DNA of 64,000 nt from Schistocerca nitens. Taxonomy: Eukaryota > Arthropoda > Insecta > Orthoptera > Acrididae. Positions 52,629 through 64,000 of this stretch are shown piece by piece; position 1 is the first letter of the stretch, and every line of letters starts with the position of its first letter. A program made the translations under genes and the position numbers. The stretch spans positions 355,365,234-355,429,233 of the forward strand of contig NC_064622.1 of the NCBI RefSeq assembly GCF_023898315.1, in the 5' to 3' direction. The notes beneath the pieces are model-generated. The model did not search any database. It was not told where the DNA came from and saw only the letters and a program-made list of their open reading frames with translations.

Positions 52629-54700
52629 GTCTACATCTTTCAAGCAATTTTCACTGCAGACAAGCTTCATATACAGAAGTCTGATTCATTGCCTCCAGCA
52701 TCATTTGTTTACCTTAAAGCAGTCACAATAGACAACTGTAGCATTATGTAGTATGCATATCAGAGGGAATGTAAATGTGTGATTAATAGTTCAGTTCCCG
52801 CAGAATGAACAAGGCTTAAGTATGTGGCACTAGGAAGGAAAAATGGCACAAATTCATCCGTAAATATATTTCACTGTGTGATAAATCTCTAATTTGCTTC
52901 GTTTAATAGCTCCAAATTCGATATTTTATCAGGGCACTTTCAGCTTGGTGTAGTAGAAAGCCATTACGCAACGCCGCCACAGCCACCTTTCTTAAAACAG
53001 ACTCTGTGTTTTGATGGAGTGCAGCACAAAATCTAAAAATAGTGGTGGCTATCGATTTTGTTGTTATAACAAAACGATTAGCGGCATCCGAGCAGTGACA
53101 CTTGTCATATTCAAGCGAGCTGCGCTTTCATTTACCTCTTGAGGAGAACTTGACAGCAATTCGCTCCAGATATCGAAAGCAAATTATTAAGATGCCTATG
53201 GAACGCGTTTACAAAACCTTCGGCGCTATTGGGGGTGACCTGACTGTATCAGCGATCACGGACAAACCGTCAGCCGCAACACATGACTTTTGGAGTCTAT
53301 GTATGTTGGCGACAAAAAGATGTACGGTACCTGAATGGGATGTTACCACAGTTTACAAATACCAAAACTTGTCATTACAAATATCACCCAGGGAGATGGG
53401 TGATCCGGATGTAACAGGCAAGGATGCAGAACTTGAGAAATTATAAATCACTTGGTTACGAGAGTCTTCACCTTGAACAATGACAATTACAATGTGTGCT
53501 CGTCAAATTGTTGACACATTACAACAATTGCAGAATGTCTCCAAACATTCTGTATTTTATTACTTAGACGGTAAGCATTGGTATTAAAAGAACTATTAAT
53601 AATTCAGAAAAATGCTTTCTGTCCTCTCGATATTCTCCTAGCAGAATCCGTCAGCATCAATTTCATAAACAATGACCTTGTATAACACAGCGTTTACACT
53701 TTGCAGTTTCGAAAGCTCCAGCACAACTCCCCTTAGAAAGCTTGTTCTACAAGACCAACCACTCTTTATTACGTACCGTATAGTTCCTCATGGAAAATCA
53801 AGGCACTCAGGTACGCCGTGAGACAACTCCTCGTGTTGGTGACACGAAGCGGCGCGCACTATCGACACCGGCGTACATGACAGTAGCGTTTCTTTCGCTC
53901 AAATAGAGATCTTGAAAAATAGTCTTAAGCTACAAAACGAAAGTAGAATAGAATCAGACGTATTTTGATGTTATACTAAAATATAACATCACTTCTACAG
54001 CAAACTACCAAAAATTCAAAATAAAAAGATAACACCTTAAATCTACGGTTAGTTACGTTAGATTTTATGAAACATTGAGAAATCCATGTATTGTTACGAC
54101 CACACCTTGTTTTCAAAACGGAAATTTCGGTAAGTCCTAGTAAAAAGTATGTAACCTAAATAGACGCCAGTTTCGTATTATGCGTCACGTTATTTCAATT
54201 TCGGTCACGTAGTTCAAGGGTCAATCCTGTGCAACCTTTCAAATTTCCATTTCATTTCATTTCATAATCGTTTTGTGAATGGAAGTGATAAAAAGTTTAC
54301 CTGTGCGGTCCAAAATCGTTGTGGTATCTTCAAGCACACACTGAATTAAAAACGCGGTCGTAAAATAGAAAAAAAAACAATTACGCCATTTCTACGGCAA
54401 ATAGTTCAAGAATGTTCCCTTCTTGATTGCGCCAGAGCACTTTACACCATTGATCTTATGTTTGTTTATGTTCAAATGTTTACACGTAAATTTTTATTGA
54501 GAAACTCGTCCATGATACGAAATAAATATAGTACAATTTACGAATTTCCACCGAAAGTATAATCTGTTAAGTGTTTATTGAGTCCATTCTTAGCAGATAA
54601 TGCCGCGCATCTAGACACGCTAGCTACAGCGCACGGATTTGTTTATCCACGCTCACACCATCCCTCACTCTCGAACTACACAAAGCAACTACCTTCTGAT
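52629..54700. other. Unassigned AT-rich interval
   Basis: About 2 kb without recognised domains. A 114-codon plus frame (53102-53446) starts MSYSSELRFHLPLEENLTAI and has no recognised family. Slightly CpG-rich at 53820-53880. Confidence 0.4.
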
Positions 54701-54745
54701 CTTTGCCACTGGCGGCTGGTCGCATGACAGCGCTAGCTGTGTAAA

Positions 54746-54809
54746 ATGGCGGCACGAATAGACAGTTCTACCAACATGATATTCGGATCCATGATCAGGT
54801 CTGGGCACG
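54746..54809 (+). CDS. Possible first coding exon of an unknown host gene
   Basis: An ATG in good context (GTAAAATGGCGG) at 54746 opens a frame MAARIDSSTNMIFGSMIRSG. A good splice-donor match, GGTGAGA, follows at 54809-54815. The preceding 150 bp is richer in CpG than the AT-rich surroundings, as for a promoter or 5' UTR. After the donor the frame runs into AAAA-rich low-complexity sequence, so continuation as one 133-codon ORF is unlikely. I do not recognise the peptide and no downstream exon was found; this is a weak call. Confidence 0.22.
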
Positions 54810-54815
54810 GTGAGA

Positions 54816-55500
54816 TGCTTTGTTATTGTCAGTCAGTTGCGTGGATTAAAAAAAAAAAAGTCATTATACTAGACTCAGTTTGTATGATCTCAAACGACGG
54901 CGCAAATCTAAACAAGAAAAGACTGATTAACGTAACTATTCGTGCGAAAGACTTTTTTCAGCAGATAAGATTTTGCGGCAATTTTATTTCACCGGGTCGC
55001 AAGATAGATACGAAATATAAACATCACAGTGTCTGTTTTCTACTACGCACAATTTTAGAAATTTTGCACATTTCCGTCTATGTTGTTCATATTTTAACAT
55101 CAGTGTCATGGAGTATTTTAGCCATGTTTCTAAAGATATTGTTATAAACATTATTTGGTTTATCCATATACTCTTTCAGTTTTACTAACTCATACATTTA
55201 CTGCAAATTTTTGTCGTCCATTCTTCTGTGTAGTTCGTACAAGTTATTTAAATTTACTAACTCATTGTATTTTACCCATTTGGTTTTCTATGCATTTTTT
55301 TATTTTTTCCCCCTTTCTTCAGCAAAAATTTTAAGGCGAGTTCTATTGGTTGTTTTTCTAGAAGACTCATTTACCTACTTCTGTCAAGTTTCTTTTAAGT
55401 ATTCGAAAATCGTCGACAAAAGCTAAGCAGTTTGCCTTGACTCCACATCAGTTTTCTTACTACAATTACGGGTAAATTGTGTTAGCTCCAAGTCCTAATT
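54816..55500. other. Unassigned AT-rich interval
   Basis: No recognised features; intron-like composition. Confidence 0.4.
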
Positions 55501-56030
55501 CTTTTCTAAAACACAGTTAGTCATTGAAGATAAGCCACTGCCAAACCATTATTTGAGAAATATTGCCAATTTCTTCTATAGCTCTTTCTGACAGCATCAG
55601 ATTTATTTTACCTGCAAAGAGTACCAACGCTGGGATAGGCCTATATCCTTAAGGAAAGGTCATTAACATGCCAGGATTACTCGATTTCTATCAGTCTCTA
55701 AAATGCTCCCTCCATCTTTCATAGTTTAAATTATTCATGATTATTTGCTGCATTATTTTTGATATAGTTCAGATCAGTTGTTTTTAAAATCAACTACAAA
55801 ATAAGTTGAATGTTCTAAGAAAGTTTAATGACCTACTCAGTCAAATGCTTTAGACACATCACAAAAAGTGCTAAGTTGCAATATTTTATTACTCAATGCT
55901 TTTAATATGGCGAGCATATGTGCAAGTGGCATTCTTAGCTGAGCACCTATCCTTGAACCTAAATTGTGATTTGCAAAATTAAATTGTTTACATATAAATG
56001 TGACAACTCAAGTTTGTAATTTTTTCGCAT
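55500..56030 (-). pseudogene. Heavily decayed LINE reverse-transcriptase fragment
   Basis: On the minus strand, about 55830-55960 reads SRIGAQLRMPLAHMLAILKA, then a few residues, then TFCDVSKAFD, the RT block with the first catalytic Asp followed by VGH. It is jockey-like in pattern. Stops interrupt it on both sides. No ends or TSD seen. Confidence 0.5.
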
Positions 56031-56130
56031 AGTTAGGAAAACATTCTGAGTATGCAAACAGGAGGACAAGTATTTCAATATTTTCTCACATTCTCAAAAA
56101 AAGATTTAGAAATAATTTCTTTTCAATATA

Positions 56131-56645
56131 AATACCGAAAACTGCAACCAGTCGCTTTCTTGAAATACTCGTTTATTCCATAAATCAGTTTTCAAATCTT
56201 TTCAAGGTCATCTTTAGATGGTACATATGAGGTCATTTGTAGTGTAATACTGGGAGCTCTCTCTGTGACAAGAATATGGAACCTGCTTTAATGTACTGCC
56301 ATTAGTATTGTTCATATGGCAATTTGAATCCACAAATGAATTCTGAATGTATTGCACTACTATTGGTAGCTTTGTTATTAATGTCGATGTACCATCCTCC
56401 ATTGTGATGGACACTTGGTGACATTTCTCATGTAAATAATTCATTTTTTTTAACCAAATTGCCGTATAAACAATACTCATGGCAATACATTAATGCATGT
56501 TGGCATCTTCTTGTCACAGACACCCAACATTATGCTATGAAATGGTCATGTAACCTCCTATGCATCTTCTAAAGATGAGCCTGGAAACAGGTTTATGGCA
56601 TAAACAAGTATTTATAAAAAGTGACTGGTTGTAGATTTAGGTATT
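56131..56645. mobile_element. MITE with about 85-bp TIRs
   Basis: The left arm, AATACCGAAAACTGCAACCA to about 56215, is the imperfect inverse of 56568-56645. Shared minus/plus stretches are TTTATGG-ATAAAC-AGTATTT and GCGACTGGTTG-AG. 515 bp with no transposase frame. Confidence 0.75.
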
Positions 56646-57099
56646 CAGTCATGGGTTCTTAATCATCTGTACTGGATAAGCTTAATCTTGACTTCTTTTT
56701 GTCTAAAATTTTCTCATGTTAGTGCACTGTGTTACACTTACCAGAGTACATAACTTACACTTTAGAATCCCACAGTATTTCTTTTGAAAACATTTTAAAA
56801 TACTGTTAATGTCAGAAAAGAATATGGCTGCTTCCGAATAGTTAAATTTTTGGAAAAGCAGTTTTTATTGATTCTCGTACTGAACCCTATGCTTAGGAAA
56901 TGATTATAAATACTTGTTATTGGTTGGTTAACATCATGCACGATATGATCGAGTCAGTTGTCGTACCCCTTTGCACTGACTGGTTTTCTTGTCTCATTTC
57001 ATTTCACATTATGTCATATGCTGGGGGTGGACAAAACTAAAAGTTCTGTACGGTTGTCAGGGGAATCTTATATCACTATTCCTGCAAATTAGTGACAAG
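56646..57099. other. Unassigned AT-rich interval
   Basis: No recognised feature. Confidence 0.4.
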
Positions 57100-57600
57100 T
57101 TCAGCTAACAAAGATGAAGGTGGATAGCAATTCACACACACTTCTCTCCGATGTAGACCACGAAGACTCAATAATACTGAGATTTGATGACTGGTGGCCA
57201 TGGGAGATGCAACAATTGATCATTGTGCTTACAAACCCATGCAAGCTGTGTAAACTAAGGGGGCCTGTCATCTTGGAACACAGCATTGCCATTGTGGAAC
57301 AGACACTACACTATACCATGGGATCAGCTAAAATTGTCACCTAATCCTTGGCAATAATGCAACCTTGCAGAGTAACCACAGTGCCCATGGAATACCACAA
57401 TGTGGCTGCTCAAATCACCACCGAACCCCACCATGTTTTACTCTTAACTCACACTACGCCAAAAGTTGGAAACAGTGTGAAACAAGACTCGTCAGAAGAA
57501 ATGACATTCCTCCATTGCTCTGTAGACCAGTTTCAGCATCATGTTTTCTTGCCATGAGTGTTTCATCATTGATGCAGTATAAATCTTCAAAATGAAGCCT
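57100..57600 (-). pseudogene. Tc1-like transposase fossil
   Basis: On the minus strand, VISSDESCFTLF (first Asp block) is readable at about 57480-57510. NGNAVFQDDRPP (second block) is at about 57270-57300 and LLHLPWPP at about 57200, all in order for Tc1 but in different frames with stops. No TIRs recognised. Confidence 0.58.
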
Positions 57601-58060
57601 CTCAAAACACCAGACACTTTAGCTCATTGGTAATGGAAGCACCCACCATATGAGCACCAACAATTTGCACATGTTCAAATTGACATAGTTCCAATGTAAT
57701 GTATTCACAATTACACAGAACAGTGTTCTGACCACAATTGATGCTTACAATGCATTTGTGGTCAAATATAACAGTGTAGCCTGGTGGCTTGGTTACCATC
57801 TGCATTATGTTCAAGCATGCATTGCTCATCGTGTTTCCATATATTTGTTGAACCCTTGTAGTTAGAATTCTAGTTAATTCCTATTATTACTACCATATTT
57901 AAGAAATAAATTATACATTGTTGAACTTACAACAAAATTCAAATAATAAAGGATCTTTACCTATGCCAATTATAGAGTGAGAACCTTAACTCTGACAAAA
58001 TTTCGCAGATTGTTCAGGGATATTTTGGCATAGGGACAGTGATAGAGAATGATAATGTAT
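57601..58060. other. Unassigned AT-rich interval
   Basis: No recognised feature. Confidence 0.4.
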
Positions 58061-59644
58061 GTTGTTGTTGTTGTTGTTGTTGTTGTTGTGGTCTTCAGTC
58101 CTCAGACTGGTTTGATGCAGCTCTCCATGCTACTCTATCCTGTGCAAGCTTCTTCATCTCCCAGTACCTACTGTAACCTACATCCTTCTGAATCTGCTTA
58201 GTGTATTCATCTCTTGGTCTCCCTCTACGATTTTTACCCTCCACGCTGCCCTCCAATGCTAAATTTGTGATCCCTTGATGTCTCAAAACATGTCCTACCA
58301 ACCGATCCCTTCTTCTAGTCAAGTTGTGCCACAAACTTCTCTTCTCCCCAATCCTATTCAATACCTCCTCATTAGTTACGTTATCTACCCACCTTATCTT
58401 CAGCATTCTTCTGTAGCACCACATTTCGAAAGCTTCTATTCTCTTCTTGTCCAAACTGGTTATCGTCCATGTTTCACTTCCATACATGGCTACACTCCAT
58501 ACAAATTCTTTCAGAAACGACTTCCTGACACTTAAATCTACACTCGATGTTAACAAATTTCTCTTCTTCAGAAACGATTTCCTTGCCATTGCCAGTCTAC
58601 ATTTTATATCCTCTCTACTTCGACCATCATCAGTTATTTTACTCCCTAAATAGCAAAACTCCTTTACTACTTTAAGTGTCTCATTTCCTAATCTAATCCC
58701 CTCAGCATCACCCGATTTAATTTGACTACATTCCATTATCCTCGTTTTGCTTTTGTTGATGTTCATCTTATATCCTCCTTTCAAGACACTGTCCATTCCG
58801 TTGAACTGCTCTTCCAAGTCCTTTGCTGTCTCTGACAGAATTACAATGTCATCGGCGAACTTCAAAGTTTTTACTTCTTCTCCATGAATTTTAATACCTA
58901 CTCCGAATTTTTCTTTTGTTTCCATTCCTGCTTGCTCAATATACAGATTGAATAACATCGGGGAGAGACTACAACCCTGTCTCACTCTTTTCCCAACCAC
59001 TGCTTCCCTTTCATGCCCCTCGACTCTTATAACTGCCATCTGGTTTCTGTACAAATTGTAAATAGCCTTTCGCTCCCTGTATTTTACCCCTGTCAACTTC
59101 AGAATTTGAAAGAGAGTATTCCAGTTAACGTTGTCAAAAGCTTTCTCTAAGTCTACAAATGCTAGAAACGTAGGTTTGCCTTTTCTTAATCTTTCTTCTA
59201 AGATAAGTCGTAAGGTTAGTATTGCCTCACGTGTTCCAACATTTCTACGGAATCCACACTGATCTTCCCCGAGGCCTGCTTCTACCAGTTTTTCCATTCG
59301 TCTGTAAAGAATTCGTGTTAGTAACTTTTGCAGCTGTGACTTATTAAACTGATAGTTCGGTAATTTTCACATCTGTCAACACCTGCTTTCTTTGGGATTG
59401 GAATTATTATATTCTTCTTGAAGTCTGTGGGTATTTCGCCTGTCTCATACATCTTGCTCACCAGATGGTAGAGTTTTGTCATGACTGGCTCTCCCAAGGC
59501 CATCAGTAGTTCTAATGGAATGTTGTCTACTCCCGGGGCCTTGTTTCGACTCAGGTCTTTCAGTGCTCTGTCAAACTCTTCACGCAGTATCTTATCCCCC
59601 ATTTCATCTTCATCTACATCCTCTTCCATTTCCATAATATTGTA
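58061..59644 (-). mobile_element. RTE-clade LINE, copy 3, 5'-truncated
   Basis: Closely similar to copy 1 from its 3' tail to CCATAATATTGT at 59644, where it is cut. The 3' end has a (GTT)n tract (58061-58089). TGTAT on both sides may be a short TSD. The element lies in otherwise unassigned AT-rich DNA. Confidence 0.9.
58095..59635 (-). pseudogene. RTE reverse transcriptase, copy 3, one frameshift
   Basis: The frame 59318-59635 covers the early RT part (APGVDNIPLELLMALGEPVM, NYRTISLISHSCK). The frame 58095-59297 carries the rest (LAFVDLEKAFDNVNW, RQGCSLSPMLF, FADDIVIL and the C-terminal RRGRPRDEYTKQIQKDVG). A 2-nt insertion relative to copy 1 at about 59321-59327 (GTAACTTTTG versus GTATTTTG) separates them. 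Otherwise the two copies are nearly the same, so the frameshift is recent. Confidence 0.88.
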
Positions 59645-60258
59645 TATTAGGATTTATTCAGCTTTGTTACCAGAATTATCGTTGTTTCTGTGAAAATACT
59701 TTCACAACAGCAATATGCAACCACCAATCCTAATAATATGAAAGGATTTGTTTATTTGTGGGCGGCTATGTGCAGAAGCAGCACTCGTATGAGTACAGAA
59801 ACAGCTGAGCAAAGCATTGCCGCCGTGCCCCTCTTCCATCGCATTCAATGATCCCATAGATGAGATGCTTATCAGCAGATCCTTCATCAGTAAACCTATA
59901 CATATTGCTGTGTAAAGTGTTAACATACAACTAACACTGCCGGGAAAACATCCATGACAGGACCAAGCTGTACTGAATGCAAGCTTGAAAACCAAGAGTA
60001 AATTAGGCCTTACTGTTGTCAGCAGCAAGCATCTACATCTATGAATGAATGGAACACATCTGTTTACAAACAAGTCAAACAGAGCGCTACTGCACGGATA
60101 TTTACATTGCAGTACCAATAAAAGCGATAAGAAATGAACCAAAATGTAATTACTCTGTAACAAGCCAACAGAGACCGTGGGTCCCCGATATCAAAATACT
60201 TCAAAAATCCCTGAACCCCGTCTTAAAATTTGTCAATGGTGTTCTCGTTCATCCTTTA
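59645..60258. other. Unassigned interval
   Basis: No recognised gene or repeat; frames have no domain. Confidence 0.4.
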
Positions 60259-60260
60259 TA

Positions 60261-61301
60261 CAGGGTGAAGAAAAATTCATGCACTTTGATTTCACAGGGC
60301 GATTCCTCAAATACCAGCAATACAAAAATGTCTGTCACAAAATTTTGTCCTACACATATTTCCAGAAGTAAATGGATGTTAAAGACTGGCAATCTGACAA
60401 CACTGTAATCACATGTCCGGTAACTACCTCTTTCGGTAGCAGGGTGCTGTACAGTTGGTGCAGTAGATAGTGTTTTTGGTTAGCATGCAAGAGGTAAAGG
60501 GTCGATTCTCGGTCAAGGCTTTTTTGTTTTTATTTGCCAATTTCATTTTGCCATATAATACTGTAGTATGCACCATTTCTTAAGCCTTATGGTGGTGGTG
60601 GTTATTGGGATGTTTAAGGGGGACTAAACTGCGAAGGTCATCAGTCCCCCACTTAAGCCTTATGTATCCGATATTTACATAGTACATGTTTGGCAATTAT
60701 GTGCAAAGCACGTTGCTAGCCCTACTAGGGACATAACGTCATAATGAAATGTAATGGACTTGAATGCGGCAAGAATAATAGTTGGTACGAATCAATGGGA
60801 CCACTGGGGTAGGTACACAGAAAACAGGTTTGGAATCCATTAGATGCAGTGATGTGCAACAATTCGTGTCCACAACATGCAAAAGGCTACTTTAAAAGCT
60901 GACCAGTGAAAATAATTGTACTTCCATTTCCATGTTGGCGGCATGTAAGTGCAAATGTTTTGTAGAAGACCTACTGTAATCAACGTATGATGATTAAGAC
61001 ACCAGATACCGTACCATGCAGACTACATTTGAATAAAAATAAATACGGCTTGACTCAGAATCCAACCCTTGACTTCCTGCATGCTAACCCAAACCACTGT
61101 CCATTGCACCAGCTGCACAGTACTACTACAAAATGCTGACAAAGGTAGTTTATGTGACTACCGTGTTGTGAGACTGCCTATCTTTAACATCCATTTACTG
61201 CCGGAAATATGCACAGAGCAAAATTTTGAGACATGTTTGTATTGCTAGTATGTGAGGAATCACACTGCGAAGTCTAAGTGCACGAATTTTTCTGCACCCT
61301 G
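60261..61301. mobile_element. Foldback element with long inverted arms containing tRNA-like boxes
   Basis: The left arm 60261-60545 and right arm 61020-61301 are imperfect inverse copies (CAGGGTGAAGAAAAATTCAT on the left, GAATTTTTCTGCACCCTG on the right). About 1.04 kb. Each arm contains a tRNA-like stretch, on the left TTGGTGCAGTAGATAG (A-box-like) and AAGGGTCGATTCTCGG (B-box-like), 60447-60520. The centre has no transposase; it holds a 60-bp LINE tail insertion (60592-60651). Confidence 0.7.
60592..60651. repeat. 60-bp LINE 3'-end insertion
   Basis: Flanked by a perfect 13-bp duplication CTTAAGCCTTATG at 60579-60591 and 60652-60664. It contains a GGT run and GGGGGACTAAACTGCGAAGG, similar to the 3' end of the I-type LINE at 19277-19320. 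It is therefore a very short 5'-truncated retrotransposition product. Confidence 0.85.
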
Positions 61302-64000
61302 CATATCACCTTTTAATCAATCATCTGTGGTTTCTTACTTGTTTTTAAACCAATTTCTGGAAAAAAATTGAAATAATGTTGACCTAATAAAGCTGGCATA
61401 AACCAGTGGTGGTTAAACACCTTCAGATATGGTACTTACTTGTAACACATAACTTTAAATCAACTATGGATGTAGTAATATATGACAGTGAGTAGAAGGG
61501 AACTGTCATTTAAATCATTTTCCAAACCTTTGCGATGGTGTCTCGCATTCATTATCGCATTTAAATGTAGGTACAGATACTATTATTAATCAAAGTCATT
61601 CACACTTAGTAAAATAAGCAACTCACCACCGCACAATAATAGTGTCACAACTGTCAGATTCGCTAGGTGAGCAGCAAACTGGAAAAGACCACAGTCAACA
61701 TGGAAATGTTCCAAATAATGCCAACATGTGGCGATCAGTACTTGGAGGCTGGCAGCCAACTTATCGCATCCTTACCGTAGGTAATCTACTGGGGGCTCAC
61801 CTATATCACTAAGTGACAAAACCAGAACTCAATTCCATCATCTAATGGCTTCCAGGGACAACAAAAATTTGATTTCAATATTTCACATAATTATTGACCA
61901 AATTTAAAATGCTGTTGTAATCTACTCACTAAGAATTGTAATTTTATGTTAAAGATTTAACACAGTAAGACAAGTATTACAGTTAGAAACGGTGTGTTTA
62001 TCTTGAGGCATAACTGATGGTGCGCAATTACCCGGATTTCATCGATCCAGTAGATGAGCATGAGAGCACCTGGAAATGCTCCGTAAACTTCACATGTATT
62101 TTATAACCTTAAACTTTTTCTCAGTGGCACCCCGACCCCTACCCACAAAGTGGTGAAAGGAAAAAAATTATCGCTACCTACATTTTCGATTTTCATGCAG
62201 TAAAACTTAAGCATCAGACATGGTGTTTAATTTATTGCTTCTTTACTACTGGCTCTGTTGACATCACAGTTTGCAGACAATATGCACATGTTACTGAATG
62301 TACCAACAAAATTATACCATTGACGACATATCGTTCAAAAGATGTGATGTCATAAACACTGAGACGTGGTAAAACTTGCTTTTGCCCAAAATGGGGCACA
62401 ATTTATCGAGTCCTGCATAATGAAAGCACTTCCAACAAATTTTAAGCAAAATTTCAACCCTTGTCTGAACCTTTTCTCACTTACATATTTAATGCCAAAT
62501 ATTTAACACCAGATGTTGAAGCCATTTTATACATGGAAGTTCAATTCTAGAAAGAATCAAGTGTTTATTGGTAACACACTAATTTATGTAGGTTACCAGT
62601 TGATGATAAAACCAGTATATATACAGACCAGTAGCCTGCTCCAAGTCAGTATTGGCTCTTGAGCAAAGAGTTTGACACCCACTGGATTACACAGTAGTAA
62701 TTCTTTCCTTACATTATGTCATTCCAGTATACCACTTGTATTTTATGACATGCTGGTATCATTAAGCTTCACTGTTTTGCACTCTTACAAAGACATACGA
62801 CAAAACTGCAAAACTGCTGCTACTGTTGGCATATTGGGCTTGCATGAAGAGCGAACCGCCAGTCCCCTTTCCATGCTCAACTTCAATCATTTTGTTATTC
62901 TGGTCTAGGTATACGTACAGGCCAGTGCTAGTCAAAGTTGTTTCTGAACATTATAAATCATCATTACTGGGGAACTGGTGGGCAGTTAGTAAATTTATTA
63001 TTACGGAAGTGGGTGGTACATAAAAAAGGTTGACTACCCATGGTGTAGGCCCTAGACACCTGCTGAAACAGATTATCAACAACATTGTCCAATGACTTGG
63101 CTTAAATTACAATATGCTTTAAACTTTCCTCAATATGCTGAAACCCAAGATGGTGTATCTCCTTGTCATTATGGCACTAAGCACATTCACCTGCATTTTG
63201 GGAGCCATATACTACTGTAACAAAAAATAAAAAAAATTGGACTCAGTTTAATCAGTCTTGTTTAGGATTTCTATATAAAATTTCCTTTTTCAAGTTATAG
63301 CTTTCTGTTACACTTTAAATTTTTACATGACTAAATAAGATGTACTAGAACCATAAAAGGATGAAATTCACATAACATGAACTAGAAACATTTGACTTCT
63401 ATGTAAATTTCCATTTGTGTGTCCTCTTCCTGACCACACCAGATATTTCTCTGTTTCATAGCTCCTTGTGGTATCAAAGTTTAGTGTCGTTGGACCTGCA
63501 AGTCGTGACCAGAGCCGCTCCGCAGCTTGTATCAAGTTTCTAGCTAGCCCTTGTCCACTCTTGCTCGGGATGTCAAGTAGTAAAGTATTGTAGCCTTCAG
63601 CTGATAGGAAGCAACCTCTAACAAGGTGCTTCGTAACGTATGGCCTAAGTGAGGCCTCAATAGCTATCTGTGTATAATGATATGTATGCAGCCAAGAAGA
63701 ATCCTATACCACCAGTTAAGTACAATATACATAATTTTTTACCAACGACTTCTTATTATTTTAGTTGTTGCAGATCCAGACCATGCAGCCAGCACCTTAT
63801 CGACGTTACTGACAAACCTACTGTGATTTATATGTTTCTATTTAGCATTGGCCACCAGTCAACATTGGCGACGACTCATCCGTCGTCGTCATACCGCTCC
63901 TTATGCTCAAATTAACTGAGGAAAACCAGGTTTCCTGTAATTAGTTTGTGTAACAAATTTTTATAAATAAAAAAAGTTTTTCAAGCATAATTATATTATT
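61302..64000. other. Unassigned AT-rich region
   Basis: About 2.7 kb with only short frames (longest 81 codons). No SINE, TIR or domain recognised. Around 63480-63650 the composition is more GC-balanced, and ATTGGCGACGACTC occurs near 63863, similar to some retrotransposon primer-binding regions, but LTRs were not found. Confidence 0.4.

Noticed and set aside
53102-53446. 114-codon plus-strand frame as a small gene
   Set aside because: No domain, signal or family; AT-rich surroundings and no splice evidence.
54746-55147. Full 133-codon ORF as a single-exon gene
   Set aside because: After the donor site it passes through an A10 run and low-complexity hydrophobic sequence; only the first 64 nt are kept as a weak exon candidate.
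63480-63900. Possible LTR and primer-binding site (ATTGGCGACGACTC)
   Set aside because: No second LTR, no TG...CA ends and no coding region followed within the window.

Overview
This is a eukaryotic, almost certainly orthopteran, nuclear window with no complete host gene. I infer a grasshopper or locust of the Schistocerca type. Three things point there: many tRNA-headed SINEs with clear target-site duplications (TSDs), densely nested Tc1/mariner, RTE, CR1 and I-type elements, and long AT-rich unique stretches. The species call rests on recalled repeat families and was not checked by a search.

Layout. 0-3.2 kb: a Tc1-like element split by a 5'-truncated RTE LINE that still carries a long open reverse-transcriptase frame. 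3.9-10 kb: a second Tc1 family, broken by a SINE and by an apparently full-length CR1-like LINE (5.2-9.7 kb). Both LINE ORFs are open, and a T TTT TTA heptamer sits where ORF1 and ORF2 overlap. 10-18.3 kb: mariner, Tc1 and MITE remnants plus six SINEs. 18.7-19 kb: a GC-rich island. 19.3-23.8 kb: an I-type LINE (RNase H type) that has lost its RT. 23.8-28 kb: three decayed DNA transposons and a degenerate tandem array. 28.3-32.5 kb: a second RTE copy split by a mariner, abutting a DD41D transposon with about 120-bp terminal inverted repeats (TIRs). 32.6-34 kb: a Penelope-like fossil and an LTR-like element. 34.7-44.6 kb: a Tc1 remnant, then a nearly full-length I-type LINE lying between two inverted copies of a roughly 600-bp repeat. 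44.6-52.6 kb: a purine-rich tract, SINEs, a Tc1 copy, a hAT fossil and a tandem tRNA-like repeat inside an inverted repeat. 52.6-64 kb: mostly unassigned AT-rich DNA with one weak first-exon candidate, a LINE RT fossil, a long-TIR MITE, a third RTE copy and a foldback element.

The coding content is transposon enzymes: DDE/D transposases, APE-type endonucleases, reverse transcriptases, RNase H and a GIY-YIG-type tail. Non-autonomous SINEs and MITEs probably depended on such enzymes. The most interesting leads are the apparent -1 frameshift organisation of the CR1-like LINE, the shared SINE body carrying at least three different tRNA heads, and the foldback element whose arms contain tRNA-like boxes.
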